The notes under the pieces: generated by a model
Seen by the model: only the letters and a program-made list of their open reading frames with translations
What the model was told of the DNA's origin: nothing
Databases searched by the model: none
Shown: positions 9,201 through 17,138 of the stretch, piece after piece
How positions within the stretch are numbered: position 1 is the stretch's first letter
Layout: every line of letters begins with the position of its first letter
Assembly: GCA_902623545.1 (NCBI GenBank)
Contig: CACNUI010000013.1
Span: 1 to 39,833 of the forward strand
Reading direction: 5' to 3'
DNA length: 39,833 bases
Source of the DNA: an uncultured Alphaproteobacteria bacterium
GTDB taxonomy: Bacteria; Pseudomonadota; Alphaproteobacteria; HIMB59; GCA-002718135
Translations under genes and position numbers: made by a program

Positions 9201-11468
9201 ATCTCTTTCTGACCCTCCCTCCGAATAACCATGGTCACCATAACTACCGACTGCCAAAACATCAGCATCACCATCTAGAGCTACACTTACTCCAAATAAA
9301 TCAGATACCTCAATAACAGGAGCATTATTATCTCCCTGACTCAATAAATTTATATCGTCAGAACCAGTATAACCGGCACCTATTGTGCCTACGTGTTCAC
9401 CACCTGCGTATGATGTATCACTAAAAGTAATTAAATAAACTGCACCTGCATTTTTATAATCACCATTATAACCATCATCACCCGTTGCTCCAATTGCTAG
9501 TCGTTTTCCTGTGCTATCAAAAGATACAGATCGTCCAAATTTATCATCTTTACCTATAGTGCTGATATTTATATTAAGACCTCCGGTATATCCTTTTCCT
9601 ATACGACCCATGAGTGTAGCATTTGTAAAATCGCCATCATCAAATTTATACAAATATACTTCTCCAGATGATGATGATTGATTTGAAGATCCTTTACCGT
9701 GCCTTGCTCCAACTACCATTAAAGTAGCATCATCACTAATGCTAACATCTGATCCAAAATTATCATCTATTTCTAGATTTCCTTCATCTACATTTCCATC
9801 TAGTAATGTATCTACGTAATCGTGTCCAATCAATCCTCGATAGATCCAATTTTGTGATGTTACACCTGTTCCAACAGTTATATTTTTTGGATCAAGTAAT
9901 AAATGACCACCTTCTGATATATTAACATTTGATAATCCCACATGGCGTAAGGTATCTTTCGAAGAAATCTCAACTGCACCACCTGTTGTTCCTGTTGCAT
10001 CAATATTACCAAGCATAGTTGTTTCTTGATCACTCCAAATAATTGCGGTACCGGCTTTCCCATTAGAGGATGATATATCAATACTAGAACCGTCCGAGAC
10101 TAAAACTGTTTTTGCATTTATGAGCGATCGTCTTTCACCCCATCTATCAACAAAAACATTTTGTTGTTCTTCCGTTCTTGTTAAATTATTATTGCCTTGA
10201 AACTCTCCACCAATACGAACTAAACCACCTTGGGTATTGCCTGCAACATCAATCTTAGAAGATAATAAACGAATATATCCAGCTGACTCTATGTCAATAT
10301 ATCCACCTTGTTGGTTTCCTTTTGCGGAAACTGAACCAGAAGACATAATATTTGGTGCGGATAAAAGAATATCACCACCATTGGTATTTCCTGATGAATT
10401 AATTTCACTGCCGTAACTTTGAACAATTTTATACTCAGATTTAATATTTATATCACCGCCATCATTACTAGTAGAAGAAGCATTTAAATTGCCTCCCAAA
10501 GAAATTTCTCCAGTACTATTTAAATTTATTGCGCCTGCATTTGTTCCAGATACGTTAACTTCTCCACCAAAAGATAAAAAGTCTCCCTCTACATTAATGT
10601 TACCACCCTCTTTTGCTGTTAAGTTTCCTGCAACAACAATGTCGCTTCCACTTCCAAGGGTAATGACACCGTTTTGTTGTGAAGCCGTAGTTGCAACAAG
10701 ATTGCCGGGAATATTAACAGCACGCTGAACAACATTTTTGGCAGCACCCACATCAATGTCTATTCTATTTCCCGTTGATGTTCCTGCATGATTTATAATT
10801 GTACTTAATTCTTCTGCATTTTGATCGAGCAATGTAATGGCTTCATTAAAAGGGATGCTTACTTGTAAAAATTTATCACCACTCAAGTCTAACGTAATTT
10901 CTTTTCCAGCACCTATGCCAATTTTACCAAGATTAGCATTAATCGTGCCTTCATTATCGACAGCACCACCTAATAAGGCAGTAAACCCTCCATCCAAAGT
11001 TGTAATAGAACCTTTATGAACGATAGAAGAAAAAATATTATCTACGTCATCTAGTTTAAATAATAATTTATTATTAAGAAAATCGTCATTGGATAAAGCA
11101 AGGGTGGACGCAGCAAATGAATGAGCGTTGATTGTTGCTGTGGGAGTAAAATAGACACCGTTTTCATTCACAACAAAAACTTTACCATTGGCATTTAGTA
11201 CACCAGCTAATGTTGTTGGATTGCCAGAAATGACTCTATTAAGTGCACTCGCAGCTGCAGAAGGTTGATTAAAAGTAACTGTATTATTTTCTCCAATGTT
11301 AAAACTATTCCATTCTATGATAGCTTGGTCAGATTGCTGTTGAATTGTCAGCGTCTGATCATCAGTATTAAGTGAAACATCGCCTGATATCGTTGTACTT
11401 CCAGTCGGTAATTCAGCAAATAAATGAAGTGAATAAAAAAAGAATAAAATAACTACAAATACTCTCAT
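6228..11468 (-). CDS. Two-partner secretion exoprotein (filamentous haemagglutinin-like) with propeller-like repeats and YDG domain
   Basis: TpsA-type secreted adhesin or haemagglutinin-like protein, 1746 aa. Order: signal peptide 1-18; TPS secretion domain ~19-260, with NPTTLAGVLNANGKVFVVNENGV at 83-105 resembling the conserved NPNG(I/L) region; beta-helix repeats ~260-535, ending in GGHLLLDPKNITVG; about twelve ~65-80-residue repeats at ~545-1445; a second beta-helix stretch ~1455-1560; a YDG domain ~1595-1660 (DDKTYDGTTSA); a proline/glutamate-rich linker; and a C-terminal tail of about 50 residues. Only two cysteines are in the mature protein, C791 and C797. The gene is first in an operon with tpsB. 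Surface-exposed or released adhesion is inferred from the family; the ligand is unknown. Confidence 0.93.
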   Translation of the reverse strand: MRVFVVILFFFYSLHLFAELPTGSTTISGDVSLNTDDQTLTIQQQSDQAIIEWNSFNIGENNTVTFNQPSAAASALNRVISGNPTTLAGVLNANGKVFVVNENGVYFTPTATINAHSFAASTLALSNDDFLNNKLLFKLDDVDNIFSSIVHKGSITTLDGGFTALLGGAVDNEGTINANLGKIGIGAGKEITLDLSGDKFLQVSIPFNEAITLLDQNAEELSTIINHAGTSTGNRIDIDVGAAKNVVQRAVNIPGNLVATTASQQNGVITLGSGSDIVVAGNLTAKEGGNINVEGDFLSFGGEVNVSGTNAGAINLNSTGEISLGGNLNASSTSNDGGDINIKSEYKIVQSYGSEINSSGNTNGGDILLSAPNIMSSGSVSAKGNQQGGYIDIESAGYIRLLSSKIDVAGNTQGGLVRIGGEFQGNNNLTRTEEQQNVFVDRWGERRSLINAKTVLVSDGSSIDISSSNGKAGTAIIWSDQETTMLGNIDATGTTGGAVEISSKDTLRHVGLSNVNISEGGHLLLDPKNITVGTGVTSQNWIYRGLIGHDYVDTLLDGNVDEGNLEIDDNFGSDVSISDDATLMVVGARHGKGSSNQSSSSGEVYLYKFDDGDFTNATLMGRIGKGYTGGLNINISTIGKDDKFGRSVSFDSTGKRLAIGATGDDGYNGDYKNAGAVYLITFSDTSYAGGEHVGTIGAGYTGSDDINLLSQGDNNAPVIEVSDLFGVSVALDGDADVLAVGSYGDHGYSEGGSERDDSGSVFMISLNSDFKGGEVKSRIGHGYTYNTGSDCYANSTCASFSQDFDTESETDLKLNRRDRLGWSVTLNHEGSLLAASRIFDDGKGNNATNAGAVNLFKFMKDGSVVSAETGTATYVGTIGYGYDYLDTSDDSEHTETLGSQDVLGKSVAFDKDANRLAVSFNDKLSEGGTTKPGGVHLYNLTDNLASASYVATIGDGYSGGKNVDLSAYMDAKDLFGDGVDLNETGSRLVISGMLASGNSNTQSKSGEVMLIKFDDDAFSSGEIYGIVGSGYGASNLDIDDQLDSNDQFGRGISLDRDGDRMAVTSTYDDGSDDLQTNTGAVYLFTFADTNFSTPEFKGKIGKGYTGSNNLDINSLANNERAWRVALDGDGDRLAFSGYKTTTGAVETGSVYLVTFGDNFSTPEHVGTIGRSYPSDNEHNLSISTLDDGDLFTSVALTDDGSGLVVGAQRDDGYDDTATNAGAVHLIRFSNTDFDNPNHVGTIGSGYTGNNNENISAILDNNDNFASHIALTKDGKILAVGTHKDDGFDGNYTDTGAVHLFTFGDNFSTPDYVASIGNKYEGNGGKDYDTSGISGFKAGQVAIDGDGNRLAIGHHDTDDVHVFGFQDTSLNGASLQFTIGLGQTGSNTLNATTHGLEDADEFPNSIAMDDTGTLMAVGATRDDGLGNDDVDGTDAGAVYLWSDTIMQGATSYTDFASDDVVINITELEEFLNNGVEVTLQANTDITISSAITVTGTGNLNLHAGRDVNINSNINTAADLEIIASDTNTNNVSDSDRDAGAGDVVASSASLTADDLTIKLLDGGTLTNASMGNINLSTVTATTGTLISDNFSISGASADDKTYDGTTSATVSGGTISGLNLTGTDLSLSSSGSFLTADVENNKEVPINYQLSGYTSGSITIEDSNGPLETVPLANILSGSKTPPLPGVAPDEEKEKIVVQEKINKDVFDDVSRIVSFISVDGASNAALIQNEFITSFPQVDALSIQRL
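7134..9836 (-). repeat. About twelve tandem FG-GAP-like propeller repeats within the TPS exoprotein
   Basis: Residues ~545-1445 of the exoprotein repeat a consensus: (G)TIGxGYTG, then 15-25 variable polar residues, then D.FG.SVALDxDGDRLAVG, DDG, and NAGAVYLFTF. I count twelve units of ~55-90 residues, diverged at DNA level. The DxDGD loop preceding a hydrophobic strand resembles the calcium-binding loops of integrin FG-GAP repeats, and the unit size fits beta-propeller blades. Units 3-5 carry long insertions. The unit number would allow one or two propellers. This is protein-level repetition, not a CRISPR-like or mobile DNA repeat. Confidence 0.8.
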
Positions 11469-11558
11469 AATATTATTTATCGCCTTTTAAAAATTTGGAC
11501 TAATTTTTTATATTATTTATATAAGTTTTAAAAAAAATATAGGTATTTTCTCACTTTT

Positions 11559-12872
11559 TTAGGTGATACGTTTATAAATTTTACCCATATAAAAAAATAA
11601 AGTTAAAGCTCTGGCAATAAAGAAAATGCAGAGAGATAACCATAAGCCTGTATTCCCAAAACTTGCTATTAAAAAGAAAGAGACAACAATATAAATTGTG
11701 ACAGAGACGATCATTGCATTTCTTAGTTCTGTTGTTTGTGATGCACCAACAAAGATACCATCAAATTGAAAACAGAAAGAGGAAATAAAAGGAATAATAA
11801 CAATCCAATATGCATAAGAGAAACAAATGTTTCTAATCTCAGTTAAATCTGTCATGGCAATAATAAAGTAATGATTACCAAAGAAAAAAATAACACATAT
11901 TAATAAAGCTGTAGAAGCACTTAAAATAAAAGAATTTTTAACAACGTCTTTTAATAGACGTAAATTTTTAGAGCCAATAGAATATCCAACAATACCCTCT
12001 GTTGAAAATGCATAGGCATCAAGAATAAACGCAGATAGCATCGTTAGGTTAAGCAATATTGTGTTTGCGGCAACCGTCTCCTCACTAATAGAATTGCCAA
12101 GATAGGTAAAATATAAAAAAGCAAATGTAAGAAGAATAGATCGAATAAATATATTAAAATTAATATTAAAAATATTTTTAATTTTATTGAAGTTAAAAAT
12201 CTTCTGCATATTAAATTCTAACTGAACAAACTTATTTAAATCAAAAAAAGTATAAAATAAAAAAATAATTGTTGTCAGAGAAGAAGAGACTAAAGTTCCA
12301 AGAGCAACACCTTGAACATTCAAATTTAAATATAAAACAAAAAATAAGCTAAAAAGTATATTTGTAATAGAAAAGAAACCAATAATGATACTTGATGTTT
12401 TTGTTTTCTGTAAACCAATAAACAATCCTGTAATAACAAAAATAGTAAGCTCTCCAAATGAGGAATAAATACGAAGATTAAAATAGTCTTTAAAATATTT
12501 TTTTGTTTCTAATGATAGTTCAAATATAGATAATGATATTTGAAATATATATCTCTGAAAAATAATAAGTAGTAAGGAAATAATAATTACAAAAGAAATA
12601 TTTCGTAAAAATATATTTATAATTTCCTGATAATCTTTTGATCCATGAGCTTGAGCTACCATGCCTACCGTACCCATGCGCAGGAAGCCAAAACTCCAGA
12701 ATATCATCGAAAAAACACTTGCCGCAATACTGGTAGCAACCAAGTAACTAGCATTATCAAGATTGCCCATTAGTCCTGTATCAACAATGGCAACCAAAGG
12801 AATAGCTAAGTTTGCAAAAAATATTGGAATAGAAAGTTTAATTATATTTTTGATAGAAGATTTAGAGTTCAT
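11559..12872 (-). CDS. MATE-family efflux transporter (DinF-like)
   Basis: A 437-aa multidrug and toxic compound extrusion transporter with roughly twelve hydrophobic segments arranged as two six-helix halves. The N-terminal part IPIFFANLAIPLVAIVDTGLMG matches the MATE signature, and the internal repeat begins around residue 225. The VDTGLMG / GFLRMGTVGMVAQAHG arrangement is typical of the DinF branch. It would exchange H+ or Na+ for a cytoplasmic organic compound. It lies 90 bp upstream of the TPS exoprotein gene on the same strand; the gap has no clear terminator, so read-through is possible. Substrate unknown. Confidence 0.92.
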   Translation of the reverse strand: MNSKSSIKNIIKLSIPIFFANLAIPLVAIVDTGLMGNLDNASYLVATSIAASVFSMIFWSFGFLRMGTVGMVAQAHGSKDYQEIINIFLRNISFVIIISLLLIIFQRYIFQISLSIFELSLETKKYFKDYFNLRIYSSFGELTIFVITGLFIGLQKTKTSSIIIGFFSITNILFSLFFVLYLNLNVQGVALGTLVSSSLTTIIFLFYTFFDLNKFVQLEFNMQKIFNFNKIKNIFNINFNIFIRSILLTFAFLYFTYLGNSISEETVAANTILLNLTMLSAFILDAYAFSTEGIVGYSIGSKNLRLLKDVVKNSFILSASTALLICVIFFFGNHYFIIAMTDLTEIRNICFSYAYWIVIIPFISSFCFQFDGIFVGASQTTELRNAMIVSVTIYIVVSFFLIASFGNTGLWLSLCIFFIARALTLFFYMGKIYKRIT

Positions 12873-12901
12873 TATAAATATTTAGATTTTTATTAGTAAA
12901 A

Positions 12902-12966
12902 TTTGATAATAAACTATTTATCCAATCACTAAAGTAACAAATTATTCACTATCTTTATTAATCAAA
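12902..12966. repeat. Imperfect inverted repeat in divergent promoter gap
   Basis: TTTGATAATAAA (12902-12913) and TTTATTAATCAAA (12954-12966) are inverted copies differing by one inserted base, 40 bp apart, in the 119-bp gap between the divergent MATE and GNAT-like genes. They could be two half-sites for a regulator. The composition is nearly all A/T, so chance is a real possibility. Nothing else recognisable is in the gap. Confidence 0.35.
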
Positions 12967-12991
12967 TCTTATAAAGCATTACATACTTTAA

Positions 12992-13471
12992 ATGAAAATT
13001 GGCAGGTATAAATACGAGTTTGATTTCTTTAGTTGGATCAAAAAAACAGAACTTGTTGAACTGGATGGTGTTAATCCATCTGATGATCCGGTACGACCAG
13101 AACTTGATAATGACTTTCGAACCTCTAAAGGAAGAAAAATTTTTGGCCTTAAATATAAGGATGATATTGAAGGTATTGCCTGCTTTGCCTTTACAAATGA
13201 AATACCCGCAACCATTAAAGAAATGGATTTAATGAGCGTCGAAGAAGATCAAGCAACTATACCAATTGCCTATACTTTATGGTCTTTTAAAAAAGGAGCA
13301 GGGAAAAAAATTATGAAAGAGCTGCAAAAATATATAAAATCAAAAGAGCAGTTTGAAAGTATTATTACAATTTCTCCTCTAACGCCTGTTGCTACCCACT
13401 ATCATATTCGAAATGGTGCAAGATTAATTAAGATTAACCCGACAACGCAGAACTTCGAATATAAAATTTAA
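12992..13471 (+). CDS. Hypothetical protein with GNAT-acetyltransferase-like core
   Basis: A 159-aa soluble protein with no signal peptide. Residues ~50-145 look like a small GNAT fold: strand GIACFAF, then IPIAYTLWSFKKGAGKKIMKEL (90-111), resembling the acetyl-CoA pyrophosphate loop and helix (GxGxG/A variant), and a C-terminal ATHYHIRNGARLI resembling the Tyr-containing motif B (FYxKxGF). The match is by pattern only, so the acetyltransferase call is tentative and no substrate can be given. It starts at ATG 12992, diverges from the MATE gene and precedes guaB by 72 bp, with a hairpin between them. Confidence 0.6.
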   Translation: MKIGRYKYEFDFFSWIKKTELVELDGVNPSDDPVRPELDNDFRTSKGRKIFGLKYKDDIEGIACFAFTNEIPATIKEMDLMSVEEDQATIPIAYTLWSFKKGAGKKIMKELQKYIKSKEQFESIITISPLTPVATHYHIRNGARLIKINPTTQNFEYKI

Positions 13472-13480
13472 AGCGTAGGG

Positions 13481-13502
13481 GTTCAAAAAGCATTATTTGA
13501 AC
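13481..13502. repeat. Hairpin between the GNAT-like gene and guaB
   Basis: GTTCAAA (13481-13487) and TTTGAAC (13496-13502) form a perfect 7-bp stem with an 8-nt loop, 9 bp after the stop of the GNAT-like gene. It is followed by TATTTATTTT, so it could be a weak intrinsic terminator. An operator for guaB is the alternative. Confidence 0.45.
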
Positions 13503-13543
13503 TATTTATTTTACAAATCGAAATAAAATAAATATTGTTGGAA

Positions 13544-14650
13544 ATGGCCTACCAGATAAATACAAATTATTCCGTTACTTTTGATGATGTTCTGCTCTCA
13601 CCAGCGTATTCTGAGATAAAACCAAAAGACGTAGATACTTCGATTACCATTGGAAAAGTCAAACTACATATTCCCATTCTCTCCGCTGCTATGGATACCG
13701 TGACAGAGAATAAGATGGCTATCCATCTCGCACTAAATGGTGGTCTAGGAGTTATTCACCGTAATATGCCAATTGATAAACAAGCAAGTGAAGTTAACAA
13801 AGTTCATAGCTTTAAAGTTAACGGTAAAAAATTTCAAAATGCAGTAATTAATTCTAGTAAACAGATTGCGGTAGGCGCAGCAATCGGTGTGGAAAATAAT
13901 GCGTACTTACGACTATTAGAATTATTAAAGGTTGGCGTTGATATAGTCTTTATTGATGTTGCTCATGCACACACAAAAACAACTTTAAAGTTTATTGAAA
14001 AAGCAAAAAAAGTTTTAAAGAAAACACCTCTTATTGTTGGAAATATTGCTACAAAAAAAGCTGCATCAGATTTAATCAGTGCTGGTGTAGATGCCATTAA
14101 AGTAGGTATTGGCCCTGGATCAATTTGCACAACAAGGGTTGTGACTGGTGTTGGTATTCCTCAACTCTCAGCTGTAATGGATACTTTTCAAGTTGCCAAA
14201 AAATTTAAAATTCCAGTGATTGCAGATGGAGGAATAAAGACATCTGGTGATATTGCAAAAGCTATAGCAGGTGGTGCAAGTGCCTGTATGATAGGGTCTT
14301 TATTTGCTGGCACTGAAGAGTCACCAGGAAAATTATTAACGATTAAAGGTAAAAAATATAAATCATATAGAGGTATGGGCTCTGTGGGAGCAATGCAAAA
14401 AGGATCTTTTGATCGATACTCACAAGAAGAAACAAAGAATGCAAAAAAATTAGTAGCAGAAGGTGTGGAAGGGATGGTTCCATATAAAGGTAAAATAGAA
14501 GATGTAGCCTATCAACTTGTTGGGGGCTTAAGATCTTCGATGGGTTACACTGGTCATAAAACAATTAAGAAAATGCAAGGCAATTGTCAATTTGTGTTTA
14601 TTTCTAAAGCAGGAGCCCGTGAAAGTAATGTCCATGATGTCATTATGTAA
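13544..14650 (+). CDS. guaB: Inosine-5'-monophosphate dehydrogenase lacking the CBS (Bateman) domain
   Basis: Oxidises IMP to XMP with NAD+, the first committed step to GMP. The ATG at 13544 is preferred over the tandem TTGs at 13535. The product is 368 aa, versus ~490 in most bacteria. The catalytic core is intact: SAAMDTVTE, the catalytic Cys in [10 protein letters not shown] (~195 from this ATG), [20 protein letters not shown], the flap DRYSQE, and [11 protein letters not shown]. The segment that normally holds two CBS domains is replaced by a short loop near residues 90-107 ([14 protein letters not shown]). The Bateman module mediates adenine/guanine nucleotide control, so that allostery should be absent. 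It is followed by purE and purK. Confidence 0.95.
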   Translation: MAYQINTNYSVTFDDVLLSPAYSEIKPKDVDTSITIGKVKLHIPILSAAMDTVTENKMAIHLALNGGLGVIHRNMPIDKQASEVNKVHSFKVNGKKFQNAVINSSKQIAVGAAIGVENNAYLRLLELLKVGVDIVFIDVAHAHTKTTLKFIEKAKKVLKKTPLIVGNIATKKAASDLISAGVDAIKVGIGPGSICTTRVVTGVGIPQLSAVMDTFQVAKKFKIPVIADGGIKTSGDIAKAIAGGASACMIGSLFAGTEESPGKLLTIKGKKYKSYRGMGSVGAMQKGSFDRYSQEETKNAKKLVAEGVEGMVPYKGKIEDVAYQLVGGLRSSMGYTGHKTIKKMQGNCQFVFISKAGARESNVHDVIM

Positions 14651-14653
14651 TAA

Positions 14654-14681
14654 TGTATCGAATCATCATTGAATTGATACA
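14654..14681. repeat. Hairpin in the guaB-purE gap
   Basis: TGTATC-G-AAT (14654-14663) pairs with ATTGATACA (14673-14681), giving a 9-bp stem with one bulged G. It fills most of the 42-bp gap between guaB and purE and lies 11 bp upstream of the purE ATG. It has no T-run. It could affect mRNA processing or purE translation, or be a chance structure. Confidence 0.4.
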
Positions 14682-14692
14682 ATAAATTAAAA

Positions 14693-15184
14693 ATGACGTC
14701 AGTATTAACAAAACATAAGGTAGCAGTCGTGATGGGTAGTAAGTCTGATTATGCTACCATGAAAAATTGTGAAAAAATTTTAAAATTACTTAAAGTTAAG
14801 TTTGAAACCAAAATTGTTTCAGCACACCGCACACCAGAAAGAATGTTTAAATTTGCCAAAGCAGCTGAAGACAATAATATTTCTGTTATTATTGCAGGTG
14901 CAGGAGGTTCTGCACATTTACCGGGAATGATTGCATCTTTGACAACCATACCTGTAATCGGCGTACCAGTAGAAAGTCGTAAATTAAAAGGATTAGATAG
15001 TTTATTATCTATTGTACAAATGCCAAAAGGTATTCCTGTTGGCAGTGTTGCAATCGGTGAGGATGGCGCAATGAATGCCGGTTTATATGCGGCATCCATA
15101 ATTGCACTTACAGATAAAGAAATTAAGAAAAATTTAATAAATTATCGAAGTAAACAATCAAAAGCTGTTAAACAAAAACCATAG
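14693..15184 (+). CDS. purE: N5-carboxyaminoimidazole ribonucleotide mutase
   Basis: Converts N5-CAIR made by PurK into CAIR in purine synthesis. Class I PurE of 163 aa. Visible are VVMGSKSDYATM (phosphate-binding loop), SAHRTPERM with the conserved His, the AGAGGSAHLPGM motif, and GVPV followed by SLLSIVQMPKGIPVGSVAIG. The presence of purK 3 bp downstream fits the class I (mutase) rather than the class II carboxylase route. It starts at ATG 14693, 42 bp after guaB, probably in the same transcript. Confidence 0.96.
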   Translation: MTSVLTKHKVAVVMGSKSDYATMKNCEKILKLLKVKFETKIVSAHRTPERMFKFAKAAEDNNISVIIAGAGGSAHLPGMIASLTTIPVIGVPVESRKLKGLDSLLSIVQMPKGIPVGSVAIGEDGAMNAGLYAASIIALTDKEIKKNLINYRSKQSKAVKQKP

Positions 15185-15187
15185 GTC

Positions 15188-16231
15188 ATGAATACACCCA
15201 CACTTGGCATTATCGGTGGTGGACAATTAGGAAGTCTTTTAGCAGATGCTGCAAAAAAAATAGATATACAAACCGTAATATTAAGTGATGATCCTGATGC
15301 ACCTGGAAAACACTTTGCTACTAAATTTATTTTTGGTCAGTATGATGATGATACAACGATAAATAATTTTATTAATGAAGTTGATCTTGTTACATATGAA
15401 TTTGAAAATATACCCTCTACAATATTAAAAAAGATTAATGAAAAAAAAAAGGTTTTACCAAAACCAGAAATTAATCAACTTATTCAACACCGGGAAAAAG
15501 AAAAAAAATTTCTAAATGATAATAATATAACAACAACAAAATATGTGACTGTCAGAAATGAAAAAGATTTAAGTGAAAATGTAGACTTGCTTCCTGGTCT
15601 ATTAAAAACAACAACGTTAGGGTACGACGGTAAAGGTCAGTATAAATTAAACACCGTAGATGATATTACGAAAGAAATTGATTTTACAAAAGAATATATT
15701 TTAGAAAAACTCATTCATCTTAAAAAAGAAATTTCAGTAGTAATTACTCGTTATGATCAAAATAGTTATGAGATCTATGATCCTATTGAGAATGTACATG
15801 AAGATCAAATTTTAAAATATTCAACAATACCAAGTGATATCTCTGATGACATACAAACAAAATCAATTGAGTGGGCAAAACACGTTGTAGAAAGGTTAGA
15901 TTACATTGGTACGTTATGTGTAGAATTTTTTATTGATATTGATGATAATTTATATGCTAATGAAATTGCTCCTCGTGTTCATAATTCTGGACATCTTACA
16001 ATGAATTCTCATAATATTAGTCAATTTGAAAATCATGTACGAGCAGTATGTGGCTTAGAGAAGATTGAGACAAAAAAATTGTATAACGCCAAAATGATAA
16101 ACTTAATTGGTGATGATATTATACCTTATCGCAGTAAAAAATTTAAGGATAACGAATTTTTTTATGACTATTTAAAAACAGAAATTAAAAATAAAAGAAA
16201 AATGGGTCATTTAACAATTATTGAAAATTAA
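15188..16231 (+). CDS. purK: 5-(Carboxyamino)imidazole ribonucleotide synthase
   Basis: ATP-grasp enzyme that makes N5-CAIR from AIR, bicarbonate and ATP. Residues 1-100 form the nucleotide-binding-like N-domain (LGIIGGGQLGSLLADAA; TYEFENIP). The ATP-grasp part includes LKTTTLGYDGKGQYK and the metal-binding VEFFIDIDDNLYANEIAPRVHNSGH. The length of 347 aa is usual. The start ATG is 3 bp after the purE stop, and the gene ends 4 bp from the convergent purC. Poly-Lys runs reflect the strong A+T bias. Confidence 0.95.
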   Translation: MNTPTLGIIGGGQLGSLLADAAKKIDIQTVILSDDPDAPGKHFATKFIFGQYDDDTTINNFINEVDLVTYEFENIPSTILKKINEKKKVLPKPEINQLIQHREKEKKFLNDNNITTTKYVTVRNEKDLSENVDLLPGLLKTTTLGYDGKGQYKLNTVDDITKEIDFTKEYILEKLIHLKKEISVVITRYDQNSYEIYDPIENVHEDQILKYSTIPSDISDDIQTKSIEWAKHVVERLDYIGTLCVEFFIDIDDNLYANEIAPRVHNSGHLTMNSHNISQFENHVRAVCGLEKIETKKLYNAKMINLIGDDIIPYRSKKFKDNEFFYDYLKTEIKNKRKMGHLTIIEN

Positions 16232-16235
16232 TTTA

Positions 16236-17138
16236 TTAACTTAAATTAAATTGATCAGTTAACTGCGTTACTAACTCGTATTTATTACCAACATTTACTA
16301 AATCCTCTCCTTCACGAAAAGATTGCTTATCTAGTTGTTTAGTGGGATCTCCGCCAGGCCATATTCGCCAACTATCATTATCAATAACATCAGATAAAAC
16401 TAATGAATTATCTGATACTTTAAAACCAAGCTCAAACTTAATATCGACTAAATGTATTGGACCATCAATAGTCTTAATAGTTTTCCATTTGTCTTCAATA
16501 AGCTCAAAACTTGGAAGAATAATTCCATTAATAGCTATTTCTAATTCTTGATCAGACAATAATTTTTTAGTTTTCATCAAGCTTTTGCTTGTAACAGGTT
16601 GTTTGGCCGAAAATAACTCCCATTCTTCTCCAGTTTTTACAAATGGATCCGTAAATACACCCTCTTCCCATTTTCCATCTTTCAAAAATTGTCTTCTCGC
16701 TTCACTCTCATCTATTTGAATAGGTTCTGCAACATGAGGAGGTACAACAACAGCTTGTTTATGAAATATTTCCCAAACTAAGTTTTCAAATTGATGAGGA
16801 TTGCTTTTATCTTTTTCAAATTGATTGTTTCTACTTAAATAACTTCCCCATGCATAGCGTCTTACTACAAATTCTAAAGGAAGCATATTACAGTTAAAAC
16901 TTAAAAGACTATTTGGCGAATCTTGTTCAATAAATGAAGTTGCAATACCTGCATTGGTTAGCATACTAAAAACATTGCATGTTTGTTTTGTCTTTTGTAT
17001 TCCAATATCTTTAATTTCCTCTTTCTTCGCTGCATCCCCACCTGTTAAAAAATCTTTTGTTACAATTCGAATGATATTTTGATCATTTGTTTTCTCAATA
17101 ATTTTTGTTTTTCCTTCAACTAAAGATGAATTACTCAT
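16236..17138 (-). CDS. purC: SAICAR synthase (phosphoribosylaminoimidazole-succinocarboxamide synthase), long form
   Basis: Joins CAIR and aspartate to SAICAR with ATP. I choose the internal ATG at 17138 over one at 17180. It gives the expected N-terminus (SSLVEGKTKIIEK) and has a GGAG motif ~10 bp upstream. The resulting 300 aa is the longer form (compare ~240 aa in E. coli), resembling the yeast-type enzyme, with EFVVRRYAWGSYLSRN, SLLSFNCNMLPLE and LVDIKFELGF motifs. Its start overlaps the end of purD by 8 bp (ATGAGTAA), indicating coupled translation. It is last in the purM-N-F-D-C run. Confidence 0.93.
   Translation of the reverse strand: MSNSSLVEGKTKIIEKTNDQNIIRIVTKDFLTGGDAAKKEEIKDIGIQKTKQTCNVFSMLTNAGIATSFIEQDSPNSLLSFNCNMLPLEFVVRRYAWGSYLSRNNQFEKDKSNPHQFENLVWEIFHKQAVVVPPHVAEPIQIDESEARRQFLKDGKWEEGVFTDPFVKTGEEWELFSAKQPVTSKSLMKTKKLLSDQELEIAINGIILPSFELIEDKWKTIKTIDGPIHLVDIKFELGFKVSDNSLVLSDVIDNDSWRIWPGGDPTKQLDKQSFREGEDLVNVGNKYELVTQLTDQFNLS

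Noticed and set aside
7134..9836. Possible CRISPR array or DNA tandem repeat because of recurring motifs
   Set aside because: Repetition is at protein level with 55-90 residue units and diverged DNA, within one open reading frame.
13535..13543. TTG start for guaB
   Set aside because: The ATG three codons later gives the normal IMPDH N-terminus.
14749..15099. 116-codon frame antisense to purE
   Set aside because: purE is intact and highly conserved on the plus strand; the antisense product has no recognisable features.
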